Shown here: in pieces, positions 14,956 to 22,855 of the stretch
Layout: each line of letters opens with the position of its first letter
Numbering within the stretch: position 1 is the first letter of the stretch
Assembly (NCBI GenBank): GCA_017474845.1
Contig: JAFVGS010000028.1
Coordinates: 1 to 32,245 of the forward strand
Source of the DNA: Prevotella sp.
GTDB lineage: Bacteria > Bacteroidota > Bacteroidia > Bacteroidales > Bacteroidaceae
DNA length: 32,245 bases
Direction: 5' to 3'
The notes under the pieces: model-generated
What the model was told of the DNA's origin: nothing
What the model saw: only the letters and a program-made list of their open reading frames with translations
The model's database searches: none
Program-made: the position numbers and the translations under genes

Positions 14956-17310
14956 ATGAAGAGGTATCTGTTCCTATTCGCCGCCTGCCTCACGACTGTC
15001 GCAGGGCTGGCACAGCCAGACGTGAAGATAGAGTTCTTCACGCCAAGTATCGTTCACATCGTGAAGGGTCAGCCTACGAAAAGCCTGGTGATTACCGCCA
15101 AGCCTGAGCAGGTGGAGGTCATACACCAGGGCAACACTTGGAAAAGCAGTGAACTCATTGTCAAGTATGATCCTGCCATGATGAGTTTTACGTTCTGCAC
15201 CGCTAAAGGCCGTGTGCTTCTGCGTGAACAGGGGTGGAGCACCATCCGGCAGAACCTGGAAGAGTTCAAGGTGAGCCAGACATTCCTCCTCGACAAGGAT
15301 GAGGCCATCTACGGCCTCGGCACCATCCAGAACGGTAAGATGAATCGTCGTGGGGAGCACAAGCGCATGGAACAGTCTAACCTCGAGGATTTCCAGAATG
15401 TCTTGCAGTCCGTGAAAGGCTGGGGTCTCTACTGGGAGAACTATTCACCCACGCAGTTTGATGACGATGCCAACGGCATGACCTTCACTTCCGAGGCAGG
15501 CAGTGGCATCGACTATTACTTCATGTACGGCGGCTCTGCCGATGGCGTCATTGCACAGATGCGTCACCTTTCTGGCGATGTGCCTATGTTCCCCCTTTGG
15601 ACCTATGGCTTCTGGCAGTCGAAGGAACGCTATAAGAGTGCTTCTGAGACGGAGAGCATTGTCGACCAGTACCGTGCCCTACAGGTGCCCCTCGACGGTA
15701 TCATTCAGGATTGGCAGTACTGGGGCTCCAACTACCTGTGGAACGCGATGGACTTTCTCTCTGAGGAGTTCACCACGGGTCCGCAATTGATACAGAACGT
15801 CCATGCAAAGCACGCCCATTTCATGATCTCCATCTGGGCGAGCTTCGGCCCGCAAACACAGCAGTTCCGTGAACTCAATGAGAAAGGTCTACTGCTACCC
15901 ATCGAGACATGGCCGCAGAGTGGACTCTCCCATATATGGCCCCCCCGCATGGACTACCCCTCAGGCGTGAAGGTCTATGATGCTTTCAGTCCCGTGGCCC
16001 GTGACATCTATTGGAAACATCTGAAGCGACTCTATGACTACGGCACCGATGCCTGGTGGATGGACTCTACGGACCCCGACTTTTTCAATCCCCGTGAGTC
16101 TGACTATGCTCATCAAGTCACTGGCGGCACCTGGCGTCAACTGCGTAATGCCTTCCCCTTGGAAACAGTGAGGGGTGTATATAACTCCCAGCGCAGAGTC
16201 GGGGAGGAAAAGCGGGTCTTCATCATGACACGCTCTGCCTTTGCTGGCCAGCAGCACTACGGCTCAAACATGTGGAGCGGCGATGTCAATTCCTCATGGG
16301 ACATGCTTCGCAAACAGGTACCCGCAGGACTGAGCTTCTCGCTGACGGGCGATCCTAACTTCAACACCGATATCGGCGGTTTCTTCTGCAACGCTTACAA
16401 CACCCATGGCCCTGGTTCTGCCCCCAAGAACCCGCAGTTTCAGGAGCTCTACGTGCGCTGGATGCAGTACGGGCTCTTCTGTCCTGTATTCCGCAGCCAT
16501 GGTGCTGATGCCCCCCGTGAGATCTGGCAGTTTGGCAAGAAGGGTGAACCCGTCTATGATGCGATAGAAAAGCAAATTCGCCTGCGTTACAGACTGATAC
16601 CGTATTTATACAGTACTGCCTGGCAGGTGACTTCCAACAACGAGAGCTATCTCCGTCCGCTGTTCAGCGACTTTGTCCAAGATCGTCGTGTGTGGGACAT
16701 CGCTGATGAGTTCATGTTCGGACGCAGCATCCTCGCCGCTCCCATCCTCGACCCTCAGTACACGGAGGAGAAGATTGTCCGCACGGATGCCATGACGGGG
16801 TGGGATAGGAAAAAGGAGTCAAGAGACAGTAGTCAGGAGACAGTCGTGGATTGGAATGAAACGAAGACTACCACGAAATATTTGCCGAAGGGTGCGACAT
16901 GGTACGACTTCTGGACGGGGAAGTCCTATAAGGGTGGACAGACCGTCACCCTTGATACCACTCTCGACCGTGTGCCGATGTTCGTCCGTGCAGGCAGCAT
17001 CCTCCCTCTCGGCCCTGAGATGCAGTATGTAGGTGAAAAGTCTTGGGACAACCTCGAACTGCGCCTATATCCTGGAGCAGACGGCACCTTCACACTCTAT
17101 GAAGACGAAGGCGACAACTACAATTACGAGAAAGGCTACTATGCCACCATCACCTTCCAGTGGAATGATAAGTCCCGCCAACTCACTATTGGTACTCGTC
17201 AGGGTGGTTATAAGGGCATGATACTCGACCGTAAGTTCACCATCGTTCTCCCTGATGGCACCTCACGCACCGTTTCCCACGACGGCAACGAGCAGATCAT
17301 CCAGCTGTAA
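14956..17310 (+). CDS. glycoside hydrolase family 31 (alpha-xylosidase or alpha-glucosidase), secreted
   Basis: 784 residues with a signal peptide (MKRYLFLFAACLTTVAGLAQ). An N-terminal beta-sandwich is followed by a TIM barrel from about residue 205 (MFPLWTYGFWQSKERY) with nucleophile WWMDSTDPD (D370) and acid/base WSGDV (D443), then C-terminal beta-sandwich domains. GH31 enzymes remove terminal alpha-linked glucose or xylose. FWQSKERY followed by an IIQDWQYWG segment fits the alpha-xylosidase-like bacterial group, which would suit xyloglucan side chains, but the sequence does not prove this. A surface loop at residues 620-631 is encoded by a 7-bp repeat array (16814-16848). It lies 10 nt after the dehydrogenase stop in the same operon. 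Confidence 0.9.
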   Translation: MKRYLFLFAACLTTVAGLAQPDVKIEFFTPSIVHIVKGQPTKSLVITAKPEQVEVIHQGNTWKSSELIVKYDPAMMSFTFCTAKGRVLLREQGWSTIRQNLEEFKVSQTFLLDKDEAIYGLGTIQNGKMNRRGEHKRMEQSNLEDFQNVLQSVKGWGLYWENYSPTQFDDDANGMTFTSEAGSGIDYYFMYGGSADGVIAQMRHLSGDVPMFPLWTYGFWQSKERYKSASETESIVDQYRALQVPLDGIIQDWQYWGSNYLWNAMDFLSEEFTTGPQLIQNVHAKHAHFMISIWASFGPQTQQFRELNEKGLLLPIETWPQSGLSHIWPPRMDYPSGVKVYDAFSPVARDIYWKHLKRLYDYGTDAWWMDSTDPDFFNPRESDYAHQVTGGTWRQLRNAFPLETVRGVYNSQRRVGEEKRVFIMTRSAFAGQQHYGSNMWSGDVNSSWDMLRKQVPAGLSFSLTGDPNFNTDIGGFFCNAYNTHGPGSAPKNPQFQELYVRWMQYGLFCPVFRSHGADAPREIWQFGKKGEPVYDAIEKQIRLRYRLIPYLYSTAWQVTSNNESYLRPLFSDFVQDRRVWDIADEFMFGRSILAAPILDPQYTEEKIVRTDAMTGWDRKKESRDSSQETVVDWNETKTTTKYLPKGATWYDFWTGKSYKGGQTVTLDTTLDRVPMFVRAGSILPLGPEMQYVGEKSWDNLELRLYPGADGTFTLYEDEGDNYNYEKGYYATITFQWNDKSRQLTIGTRQGGYKGMILDRKFTIVLPDGTSRTVSHDGNEQIIQL
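16814..16848. repeat. degenerate 7-bp tandem array inside the GH31 gene
   Basis: Five heptamers (AGGAGTC, AAGAGAC, AGTAGTC, AGGAGAC, AGTCGTG) encode about ESRDSSQETVVD, just before the conserved KYLPKGATWYDFWTGK segment. The units resemble the CAGGAGT array at 2774. Confidence 0.65.
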
Positions 17311-17311
17311 T

Positions 17312-17335
17312 AATTCTCAAATTCTCAAATTCTTG
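17312..17335. repeat. three tandem 8-bp units (AATTCTCA) between GH31 and GH43 genes
   Basis: AATTCTCA occurs twice, followed by AATTCTTG, filling over half of the 43-nt gap between the two genes. Confidence 0.65.
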
Positions 17336-17353
17336 ATATAAGAACTCATCACT

Positions 17354-19009
17354 ATGAACAAAAGATCATTCCTGAGGCTTTTTGCCTTACTTTTCACTTT
17401 TCACTTCTCACTTCTCACTTCCTTCGCTGAGGACTACGAGACTCTCAACACCGAGCCCATCAAGAATCCCATGCTTTGGGCAGACGTCCCTGATCCTGAC
17501 GTGATCCGAGTGGGCGACACGTTCTATCTCGTCTCCACCACCATGCACCTTATGCCTGGAGCACCCGTTATGGCCTCGAAGGACCTGAAGAATTGGGAGA
17601 CCGTCGGCTATATCTTCGATCGTCTCACTGATTCGCCGAAGTATGACTTGCAGGAAGGTACCGTCTATGGCCGCGGACAGTGGGCCACCTCGCTGAAGTA
17701 TCATAATGGTAAGTTCTATGCCCTCCTGGCTCCCAACGAGCAGGGTGCCATGGGCGACACATATATCTTCTCCGCAGAAAAGGCCGAAGGCCCCTGGGAA
17801 CTTGTCTCCCGCATGCGCCACTTCCACGACTGTTCGCTGTTCTTCGACGATGATGGACGTGTCTACGTCATCTATGGCACGGGCGAACTGATGGAGCTCA
17901 AGCCCGACCTCTCCGACGTCATCGAGGGTACTCACATGAAGATCTTCGAACGTGAGGAAGACGAGAAAGGCCTTCTTGAGGGCTCGCGCGTCATTAAGAA
18001 AGACGGCAAATACTATCTGCTGATGATTTCCCACGTCTATGCCCCTGGCAAGCACCGCCGTGAGGTGTGTTACCGTGCCGACGACATCCACGGCCCCTAT
18101 GAGAAGCAGGTCATCCTCGAGAGTGAGTTCGGTGGTTTCTCGTACGAAGCTCAGGGCACTATCGTCGACAGCCCCTCCGGCGACTGGTACGGCATCATCT
18201 TCCAGGACCGTGGCGGTGTGGGTCGTGTGCTCACCGTCATGCCCTGCCGTTGGATCAACGGCTGGCCGATGCTTGGCGATGAGAATGGTAAGGTGCCCGA
18301 CACCGTACGTCCTTTCGTCAGTGGACAGCCAAAGGCAGCTATCGTGAAGAGCGATGATTTCTCTGATCCGAAACTTGGTCTCCACTGGCAGTGGAACCAC
18401 AATCCCATCGATGCCGCCTGGAGTCTCACTGAGCGCCCAGGCTTCCTCCGCTTGAAGACCAATCGTGTGGTCAACACCCTCTACCTCGCCCCCAACACAC
18501 TCACCCAGCGCATGGAGGGTCCTCAGTGCTCGGGCTCTGTCGTCATCGACTGTGCGAAGATGAAGGATGGTGATTGTGCCGGTATGGCTGCTTTCAATAG
18601 TGATACGGGCGCTCTGGTTATCAAGAAGAAAGGCAAGAAGTTCTCCCTCCAAATGGTGGAAATGACCTGTCAGCTCTCTGAGCGTGAAAAGGCTGTGACC
18701 AGCTTCGAAGAGAAGGTCATCGAGGAGATTCCTCTCACTTCGTCGAAGATATGGCTACGCATTGATGCCGACTTCCGCCCTGGAACCGGCACGGGTATGC
18801 GACGCTTTGGTGGTGCAGACTGCGCTAACTTCTCCTATAGTCTCGATGGCAACACGTGGGCGAAGATCGGCACAGGGGACTATCGCCTCGGCTTTGACTG
18901 GCGCCGCTTCTTCATGGGCACCAAGTTTGGCATCTTCTGCTACGCTACAAAAAAGGCAGGTGGATATGTCGATATCGACGAGTTTTGCTATGAAAGAGCC
19001 GAAAAATAG
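17354..19009 (+). CDS. glycoside hydrolase family 43 (subfamily 12-like) with C-terminal beta-sandwich, secreted
   Basis: 551 residues. The signal peptide includes the hydrophobic stretch LFTFHFSLLTSFA, encoded by a 7-bp repeat. The five-bladed propeller (about 35-320) has DVPDPDVIR (D47 base), HFHDCSLFFDDDG (D159) and LLEGSRVIKKDGKYYLL (E209 acid). Residues about 330-551 form a second beta-sandwich typical of GH43_12-like enzymes. Expected activity is alpha-L-arabinofuranosidase or beta-xylosidase on oligosaccharide side chains. With GH31 and GH9 this resembles the set found in xyloglucan loci of Bacteroides, which is established for that genus but only inferred here. Last gene of the four-gene operon, 43 nt after GH31. 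Confidence 0.88.
   Translation: MNKRSFLRLFALLFTFHFSLLTSFAEDYETLNTEPIKNPMLWADVPDPDVIRVGDTFYLVSTTMHLMPGAPVMASKDLKNWETVGYIFDRLTDSPKYDLQEGTVYGRGQWATSLKYHNGKFYALLAPNEQGAMGDTYIFSAEKAEGPWELVSRMRHFHDCSLFFDDDGRVYVIYGTGELMELKPDLSDVIEGTHMKIFEREEDEKGLLEGSRVIKKDGKYYLLMISHVYAPGKHRREVCYRADDIHGPYEKQVILESEFGGFSYEAQGTIVDSPSGDWYGIIFQDRGGVGRVLTVMPCRWINGWPMLGDENGKVPDTVRPFVSGQPKAAIVKSDDFSDPKLGLHWQWNHNPIDAAWSLTERPGFLRLKTNRVVNTLYLAPNTLTQRMEGPQCSGSVVIDCAKMKDGDCAGMAAFNSDTGALVIKKKGKKFSLQMVEMTCQLSEREKAVTSFEEKVIEEIPLTSSKIWLRIDADFRPGTGTGMRRFGGADCANFSYSLDGNTWAKIGTGDYRLGFDWRRFFMGTKFGIFCYATKKAGGYVDIDEFCYERAEK
17390..17422. repeat. CTTTTCA/CTTCTCA heptamer array encoding part of the GH43 signal peptide
   Basis: Two CTTTTCA units, two CTTCTCA units and a partial CTTCC run without interruption and encode LFTFHFSLLTS, the hydrophobic core of the signal peptide. 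A related array in the same plus-strand sense lies at 27286-27331. Confidence 0.8.
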
Positions 19010-19083
19010 CGATTGAATAGTTAAATATCTATAAATAATAGTGCTTTCTAAACGAAAAGCGTGCAACTTACAAAAGAATTTTG

Positions 19084-19091
19084 TACCTTTG
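19084..19091 (+). promoter_or_regulatory. -7 promoter box (TACCTTTG) of the sigma factor gene
   Basis: TACCTTTG matches TAnnTTTG and ends 28 nt before the ATG at 19120. No clear -33 TTTG is seen. Confidence 0.6.
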
Positions 19092-19119
19092 CGCACTTTT
19101 TCAGAGTAACAAAATATTT

Positions 19120-19992
19120 ATGAGGCAATTAAAGATTCAAAAAAGCATTACCAACCGTTCGAGTGAGGCCCTTGATAAGTACCTCGTAGAGATTGGTCGT
19201 CAGCCCCTCGTAACCATCGAGGAGGAAATCGAACTGGCGCAGGCTATCCGCAAGGGTGGTCCTGAGGGCGAAAAAGCAAAGGAGCGTCTGGTCACGGCCA
19301 ACCTCCGTTTCGTCGTCTCAGTGGCCAAGCAGTACCAGCACCAGGGTTTGACGCTTACCGACCTTATCGACGAGGGCAACATCGGACTGGTGAAGGCTGC
19401 TGAGAAATTTGACGAGACGCGTGGATTCAAATTCATCTCTTATGCTGTCTGGTGGATCCGTCAGAGTATCCTCCAGGCCATCGCCGAGCAGAGCCGCATC
19501 GTGCGACTCCCTCTCAACCAGAGCGGCGCACTGAGCAAGATCAATCAGGAGATCAACCGTTTCGAACAGATTCACCAGCGCCGCCCCTCAGTGACTGAGC
19601 TGGCGGAACTGACACAGATTGATGAAGCAAAGATTGAACAGACGGCGAAGGCCGACAGCCACCACATGAGCATCGATGCTCCCTTCGGTGAGGACGATGA
19701 CAACTCGATGGCCGATCTCCTGAGTTCTGGCGATGACAGTCGTACTGACAAACAGGTAGACTATGAGTCATTGACCAGCGACCTGGAGAACGTACTGCGC
19801 AGCGTGCTCAAAGACCGTGAGCTGAAGATTGTGCGTGAGTGCTTTGGCATTGGCTGCCAGGAGCGCGGACTTGAGGAGATTGGCGCAGAGATGGGGCTTA
19901 CCCGTGAGCGCGTCCGTCAGATCCGTGAGAAGAGTATCACCAAGCTCCACGACTCCGGCCACGCCCGCATCCTGATGAAATACTTAGGCTAA
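19120..19992 (+). CDS. rpoD: primary sigma factor of RNA polymerase (RpoD/SigA, Bacteroidetes type)
   Basis: 290 residues from MRQLKIQKSITNRSSEALDK, chosen because this is the conserved start of the family and a promoter box precedes it. Region 1.2 is at about 14-45 (LDKYLVEIGRQPLVTIEEE). Region 2 (about 55-125) contains NLRFVVSVAKQY, DLIDEGNIGLVKAAEKFD and FISYAVWWIRQSI. Region 3 covers about 135-210 and region 4 about 225-285, with the helix-turn-helix GLTRERVRQIREKSITKLH that binds the -33 element. At about 290 residues and without region 1.1 it fits the short Bacteroidetes primary sigma, which recognises the TTTG/TAnnTTTG promoters seen across this window. It is a single-gene unit closed by a strong hairpin. 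Confidence 0.95.
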   Translation: MRQLKIQKSITNRSSEALDKYLVEIGRQPLVTIEEEIELAQAIRKGGPEGEKAKERLVTANLRFVVSVAKQYQHQGLTLTDLIDEGNIGLVKAAEKFDETRGFKFISYAVWWIRQSILQAIAEQSRIVRLPLNQSGALSKINQEINRFEQIHQRRPSVTELAELTQIDEAKIEQTAKADSHHMSIDAPFGEDDDNSMADLLSSGDDSRTDKQVDYESLTSDLENVLRSVLKDRELKIVRECFGIGCQERGLEEIGAEMGLTRERVRQIREKSITKLHDSGHARILMKYLG

Positions 19993-20035
19993 GTCATTAA
20001 AAAAGGCTCGCAATTTGCGAGCCTTTTTTAATGAC
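19993..20035. terminator. bidirectional intrinsic terminator between the sigma factor and the OmpA-type lipoprotein
   Basis: A perfect inverted repeat with 20-nt arms and a 3-nt loop starts right after the sigma factor stop and ends right before the convergent stop. The core is GGCTCGCA/TGCGAGCC flanked by A6 and T6, so it gives a U-tract in both directions. Confidence 0.9.
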
Positions 20036-20890
20036 TTATTCATTGTCTGGAGCCTGCCCAATCAGATCCATAAACTCATCAAGCTTCGGCGTGATGATGA
20101 TCTGCGTGCGGCGGTTGCGCTGCTTGCCTGCCTCCGTTGTATTGGGGGCGATGGGGTTGTACTCACCACGACCACCGGCGGTCAGACGCTTAGGATCCAC
20201 ACCGTAGTCGTTCTGCAGGGCCTGCACCACACTCGAGGCACGGAGGGTAGAGAGATCCCAGTTGTTGCGGATGTTCGGCTTCGAGATGGGCACATTGTCC
20301 GTGTTACCTTCGATGAGCACGTCGTAGTCCTTGTAGTCCTTGATGATCTTCGCGATCTTCGACAGTGTCTCGGCGGCACGGGCGTTGATCTCATACGAGC
20401 CGCTCTTGTAGAGCATGTTGTCGGCCAGCGAGATGTAGACGACACCCTTCAGCACCTGCACGTCCACTTCTTTCAACTCCTCCTTCGAAAGCGAGCGGGT
20501 GAGGTTGTTCGTCAGCACCATGTTCAGCGAGTCGCTCTTCGACTTCACCTCCACTAAGTGACGGATGTACTGGTTCGACTCGTTAATCTGGTCCACGAGT
20601 TTCTCAATCGAGATGTTGTTCTGTGAGGCATTTGTCAGGCTCTTGTCGAGTGCCTCCTGCATCTTGGCATACTTGTCCTCAGAGTTCTTGAGCAGCTGCT
20701 GCATACCGCGCTGCTGTTCCTCCAAGGCGCTGATGCGGGCATTCTTTGCAGCCAGGTCTTCCTTGGCAGCCTGCAGGCTCTCGGTGAGCGACTTGTTCTC
20801 TGTCTGGCAGTTCTCCAGATCTTTCTTGCTGGCGCAGCTGGACAGTATCAGTCCACATGCCACAGCCATCATCATTACACTTTTCTTCAT
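20036..20890 (-). CDS. OmpA-family outer-membrane lipoprotein with coiled coil
   Basis: 284 residues. The signal peptide ends in a lipobox (LSSC, Cys19). Residues about 26-130 are a long alpha-helical coiled coil rich in K, E, L and Q. Residues about 150-275 are an OmpA/MotB peptidoglycan-binding domain (SYEINARAAETLSKIA, IEGNTDNVPI, NNWDLSTLRASSVVQAL, AGGRGEYNPIAPN, RRTQIII). It probably sits in the outer membrane with the OmpA domain holding peptidoglycan in the periplasm. NWDLSTxRA followed by GRGEYNP is typical of Bacteroidetes flagellar-motor-like/OmpA proteins. Single gene with its own consensus promoter. Confidence 0.9.
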   Translation of the reverse strand: MKKSVMMMAVACGLILSSCASKKDLENCQTENKSLTESLQAAKEDLAAKNARISALEEQQRGMQQLLKNSEDKYAKMQEALDKSLTNASQNNISIEKLVDQINESNQYIRHLVEVKSKSDSLNMVLTNNLTRSLSKEELKEVDVQVLKGVVYISLADNMLYKSGSYEINARAAETLSKIAKIIKDYKDYDVLIEGNTDNVPISKPNIRNNWDLSTLRASSVVQALQNDYGVDPKRLTAGGRGEYNPIAPNTTEAGKQRNRRTQIIITPKLDEFMDLIGQAPDNE

Positions 20891-20946
20891 AACTTGTAGT
20901 CGATTTTAATTGGTGAATTCTTTCCGATATATTATTGATTCCGGTG

Positions 20947-20977
20947 CAAAGGTAATGCAAATCGTGGAAAACACAAA
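20947..20977 (-). promoter_or_regulatory. consensus promoter of the OmpA-type lipoprotein
   Basis: On the minus strand TTTG (20974-20977), a 19-nt spacer and TACCTTTG (20947-20954) match the Bacteroides primary-sigma consensus exactly. The leader to the ATG is about 56 nt. Confidence 0.8.
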
Positions 20978-21055
20978 ATAAATTAGATTTTATTATTATT
21001 TCGTGGTGTTTTATCTTTTTTCCCAATATTCTTCTTTACTTTCTATAACTTTTTG

Positions 21056-21063
21056 TACTTTTG
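21056..21063 (+). promoter_or_regulatory. -7 promoter box (TACTTTTG) of the BASS transporter
   Basis: TACTTTTG fits TAnnTTTG and ends 29 nt before the ATG at 21093; no clear -33 element is seen. Confidence 0.5.
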
Positions 21064-21092
21064 CAGATAAAATTAATAAACGAAAGGAAAAG

Positions 21093-22022
21093 ATGTCTGT
21101 AAAAGAGTTTTGTGGCTTTATATCCAGGTGGATGGGTGTGCTGGTGCTGGTGGCGGCTGTAGCGGCGATGATACTGCCTGAGGCGTTTGTGTGGATTGAC
21201 ACATGGACCATCAATCCGATATTGGGACTGATCATGTTCGGTATGGGTCTGACGCTTTCGCCGCAGGATTTCAAGGTGGTGCTGAGCCGTCCAAAGGACG
21301 TGTTGTTGGGTTGTCTTGCGCAGTTTGTGGTGATGCCGCTATTGGCCTGGCTGTTGTGTCAGGTGTTTGCCCTTCCTGAGGAACTGGCCTTAGGCGTGAT
21401 CCTTGTGGGCTGCTGTCCTGGCGGTACAGCCTCGAACGTGATTACCTATCTGGCGAAAGGCGACCTGGCGCTCTCGGTGGGGATGACGGCGATGTCGACG
21501 CTGTTGGCACCCGTGATGACGCCGTTACTGGTTTGGCTCTTGGCAGGGACGATGGTCGACGTGGACACGATGGGCATGCTGCTGAGCATCGTCTATGTGG
21601 TGATAGCCCCCATCGTGGCAGGTCTGTTCTGTCAGCGTTATCTGCCTGAACTGACGAAACACCTCGTGCCTTATCTGCCAGCCTTCTCGACGCTGATGAT
21701 CACCTTAGTGGTGGTGATTGTGGTGTCTCACAACGCCACAAAGCTGATGGTGGGTGGCCTACTGGTGGTCTTGGTGGTGATGCTGCATAATCTCCTGGGA
21801 CTCTTGGTGGGATATCTCGTGGGGCGTGGTTTGCACCTGTCGAGACCCAAATGTGTGGCGCTGAGTGTCGAAGTGGGTATGCAGAACTCCGGACTGGCAT
21901 CGTCGTTGGCAGTACTCCACTTTGCGGCCTATCCGCTGGCAACGATCCCTGGGGCTGTGTTCAGCGTCTGGCACAACATCAGCGGTGCCTTGGCGGCGAG
22001 GTTCTACTCACGGGGGCAGTAA
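21093..22022 (+). CDS. bile acid:sodium symporter (BASS) family transporter
   Basis: 309 residues, almost entirely hydrophobic with about 9-10 TM helices. The start at MSVKEFCGF is preceded by AAAGGA 4 nt upstream and by a promoter box; longer frames would include the promoter. LGLIMFGMGLTLSPQDF and GCCPGGTASNVITYLAKGDLALSVGMTA are the hallmark BASS segments of the discontinuous helices that bind Na+ and substrate. The later VEVGMQNSGLASSLA is also typical. The family carries bile acids, pantothenate, pyruvate or other organic anions; the substrate cannot be told here. Convergent with the next gene across a hairpin terminator. Confidence 0.9.
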   Translation: MSVKEFCGFISRWMGVLVLVAAVAAMILPEAFVWIDTWTINPILGLIMFGMGLTLSPQDFKVVLSRPKDVLLGCLAQFVVMPLLAWLLCQVFALPEELALGVILVGCCPGGTASNVITYLAKGDLALSVGMTAMSTLLAPVMTPLLVWLLAGTMVDVDTMGMLLSIVYVVIAPIVAGLFCQRYLPELTKHLVPYLPAFSTLMITLVVVIVVSHNATKLMVGGLLVVLVVMLHNLLGLLVGYLVGRGLHLSRPKCVALSVEVGMQNSGLASSLAVLHFAAYPLATIPGAVFSVWHNISGALAARFYSRGQ

Positions 22023-22032
22023 AATAAAAGAA

Positions 22033-22060
22033 ACGGGGTTCGCAATGGCGAGCCCCGTTC
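22033..22060. terminator. bidirectional hairpin between the BASS transporter and the MBL-fold hydrolase
   Basis: A 12-bp stem with one G-T pair (AACGGGGTTCGC/GCGAGCCCCGTT, loop AATG) occupies the 41-nt gap between two convergent stops. The T-tract is weak (CTCTTTATTT on the plus strand). The right arm shares GCGAGCC with the hairpins at 19993 and 28404. Confidence 0.75.
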
Positions 22061-22063
22061 TCT

Positions 22064-22807
22064 TTATTTGTAGTTGCGGACGCGGACGTCGATGCCGCTT
22101 CCTGCAAGAGCCATGGATATCTTGTGCACTGGGGTGTCGTTGTAGTGATAGGGAAAGAGCACCCTGGGCTTAATGATCTTTGCAGCGTTGACTACCTGGT
22201 CGACGGTCATCGTGTAGGGCTGGTTACAAGGCAGGAATGCCACGTCGATATCCTTGATGTCTGCCATCTCGGGGATATCCTCCGTGTCGCCGGCGATGTA
22301 GATGCGGAATCCGTCGAGGGTGAGGATATAGCCGTTGTCACGTCCTTTGGGGTGGAACTCCTCGCGTCCGGGGGTCGTGTTGTAGGCTGGCACTGCCTCG
22401 ATGATGATGTCTGCGGCATATTTGCGCTGTTCGCCGTTCTGCATGACAAGACCGTTGCGGAAGTGTCCATAGACGGCCTGGTTCACGTAGATGCTCGTGG
22501 CCGGTGTGCGGATCTCGTGGATGGCGGCACGGTCGAAGTGGTCTTTATGCTCGTGGGTGACGAGGATGATGTTGGCCTTGGGGAAGGTGGCATAGTCGGT
22601 CTCGGGCTTGAGCCACATACCCACGGGATCTACTTGGATCTCGACGCCGTTGTAGTTGATTTCCATGCTGGCGTGCTTGATGCAGGTAATGGTGATTTTC
22701 TTACCACTCTTGGTAGTGAACTCGTCAGTCTTCAGCTGGGCTGAAGCGGTGAGTGCAAAAAGGAATGTGAATAGCAAGGCAATGGACCTTAAAGAAGATT
22801 TTTTCAT
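22064..22807 (-). CDS. secreted metallo-beta-lactamase-fold hydrolase
   Basis: 247 residues with a signal peptide (MKKSSLRSIALLFTFLFALTASAQ). Metal-binding motif THEHKDHFD gives H85, H87, D89 and H90. FHPKGRDNGYIL (H152), AGDTED (D174) and FPYHYND (H221) complete a UPF0173-like binuclear-metal site. This subgroup (COG2220-like) is distinct from true beta-lactamases and its substrate is generally unknown. It is probably periplasmic. It follows the TPR histidine kinase by 34 nt on the same strand and may be co-transcribed; the gap contains a heptamer array. Confidence 0.85.
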   Translation of the reverse strand: MKKSSLRSIALLFTFLFALTASAQLKTDEFTTKSGKKITITCIKHASMEINYNGVEIQVDPVGMWLKPETDYATFPKANIILVTHEHKDHFDRAAIHEIRTPATSIYVNQAVYGHFRNGLVMQNGEQRKYAADIIIEAVPAYNTTPGREEFHPKGRDNGYILTLDGFRIYIAGDTEDIPEMADIKDIDVAFLPCNQPYTMTVDQVVNAAKIIKPRVLFPYHYNDTPVHKISMALAGSGIDVRVRNYK

Positions 22808-22820
22808 TTTGTTTGAGTAT

Positions 22821-22855
22821 TTAATGATTAATGTTCAATGTTCAATGCTCAATCT
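22821..22855. repeat. five tandem heptamers at the end of the TPR kinase gene
   Basis: TTAATGA, TTAATGT, TCAATGT, TCAATGC and TCAATCT run without gaps. The minus-strand stop codon and last residues (QIEH) of the kinase lie inside the array, so the array defines its C terminus. Confidence 0.75.

Noticed and set aside
22064-22807. A true beta-lactamase (resistance gene)
   Set aside because: The HEHKDH, FHPKG and GDTED pattern belongs to UPF0173-like hydrolases, not class B beta-lactamases.
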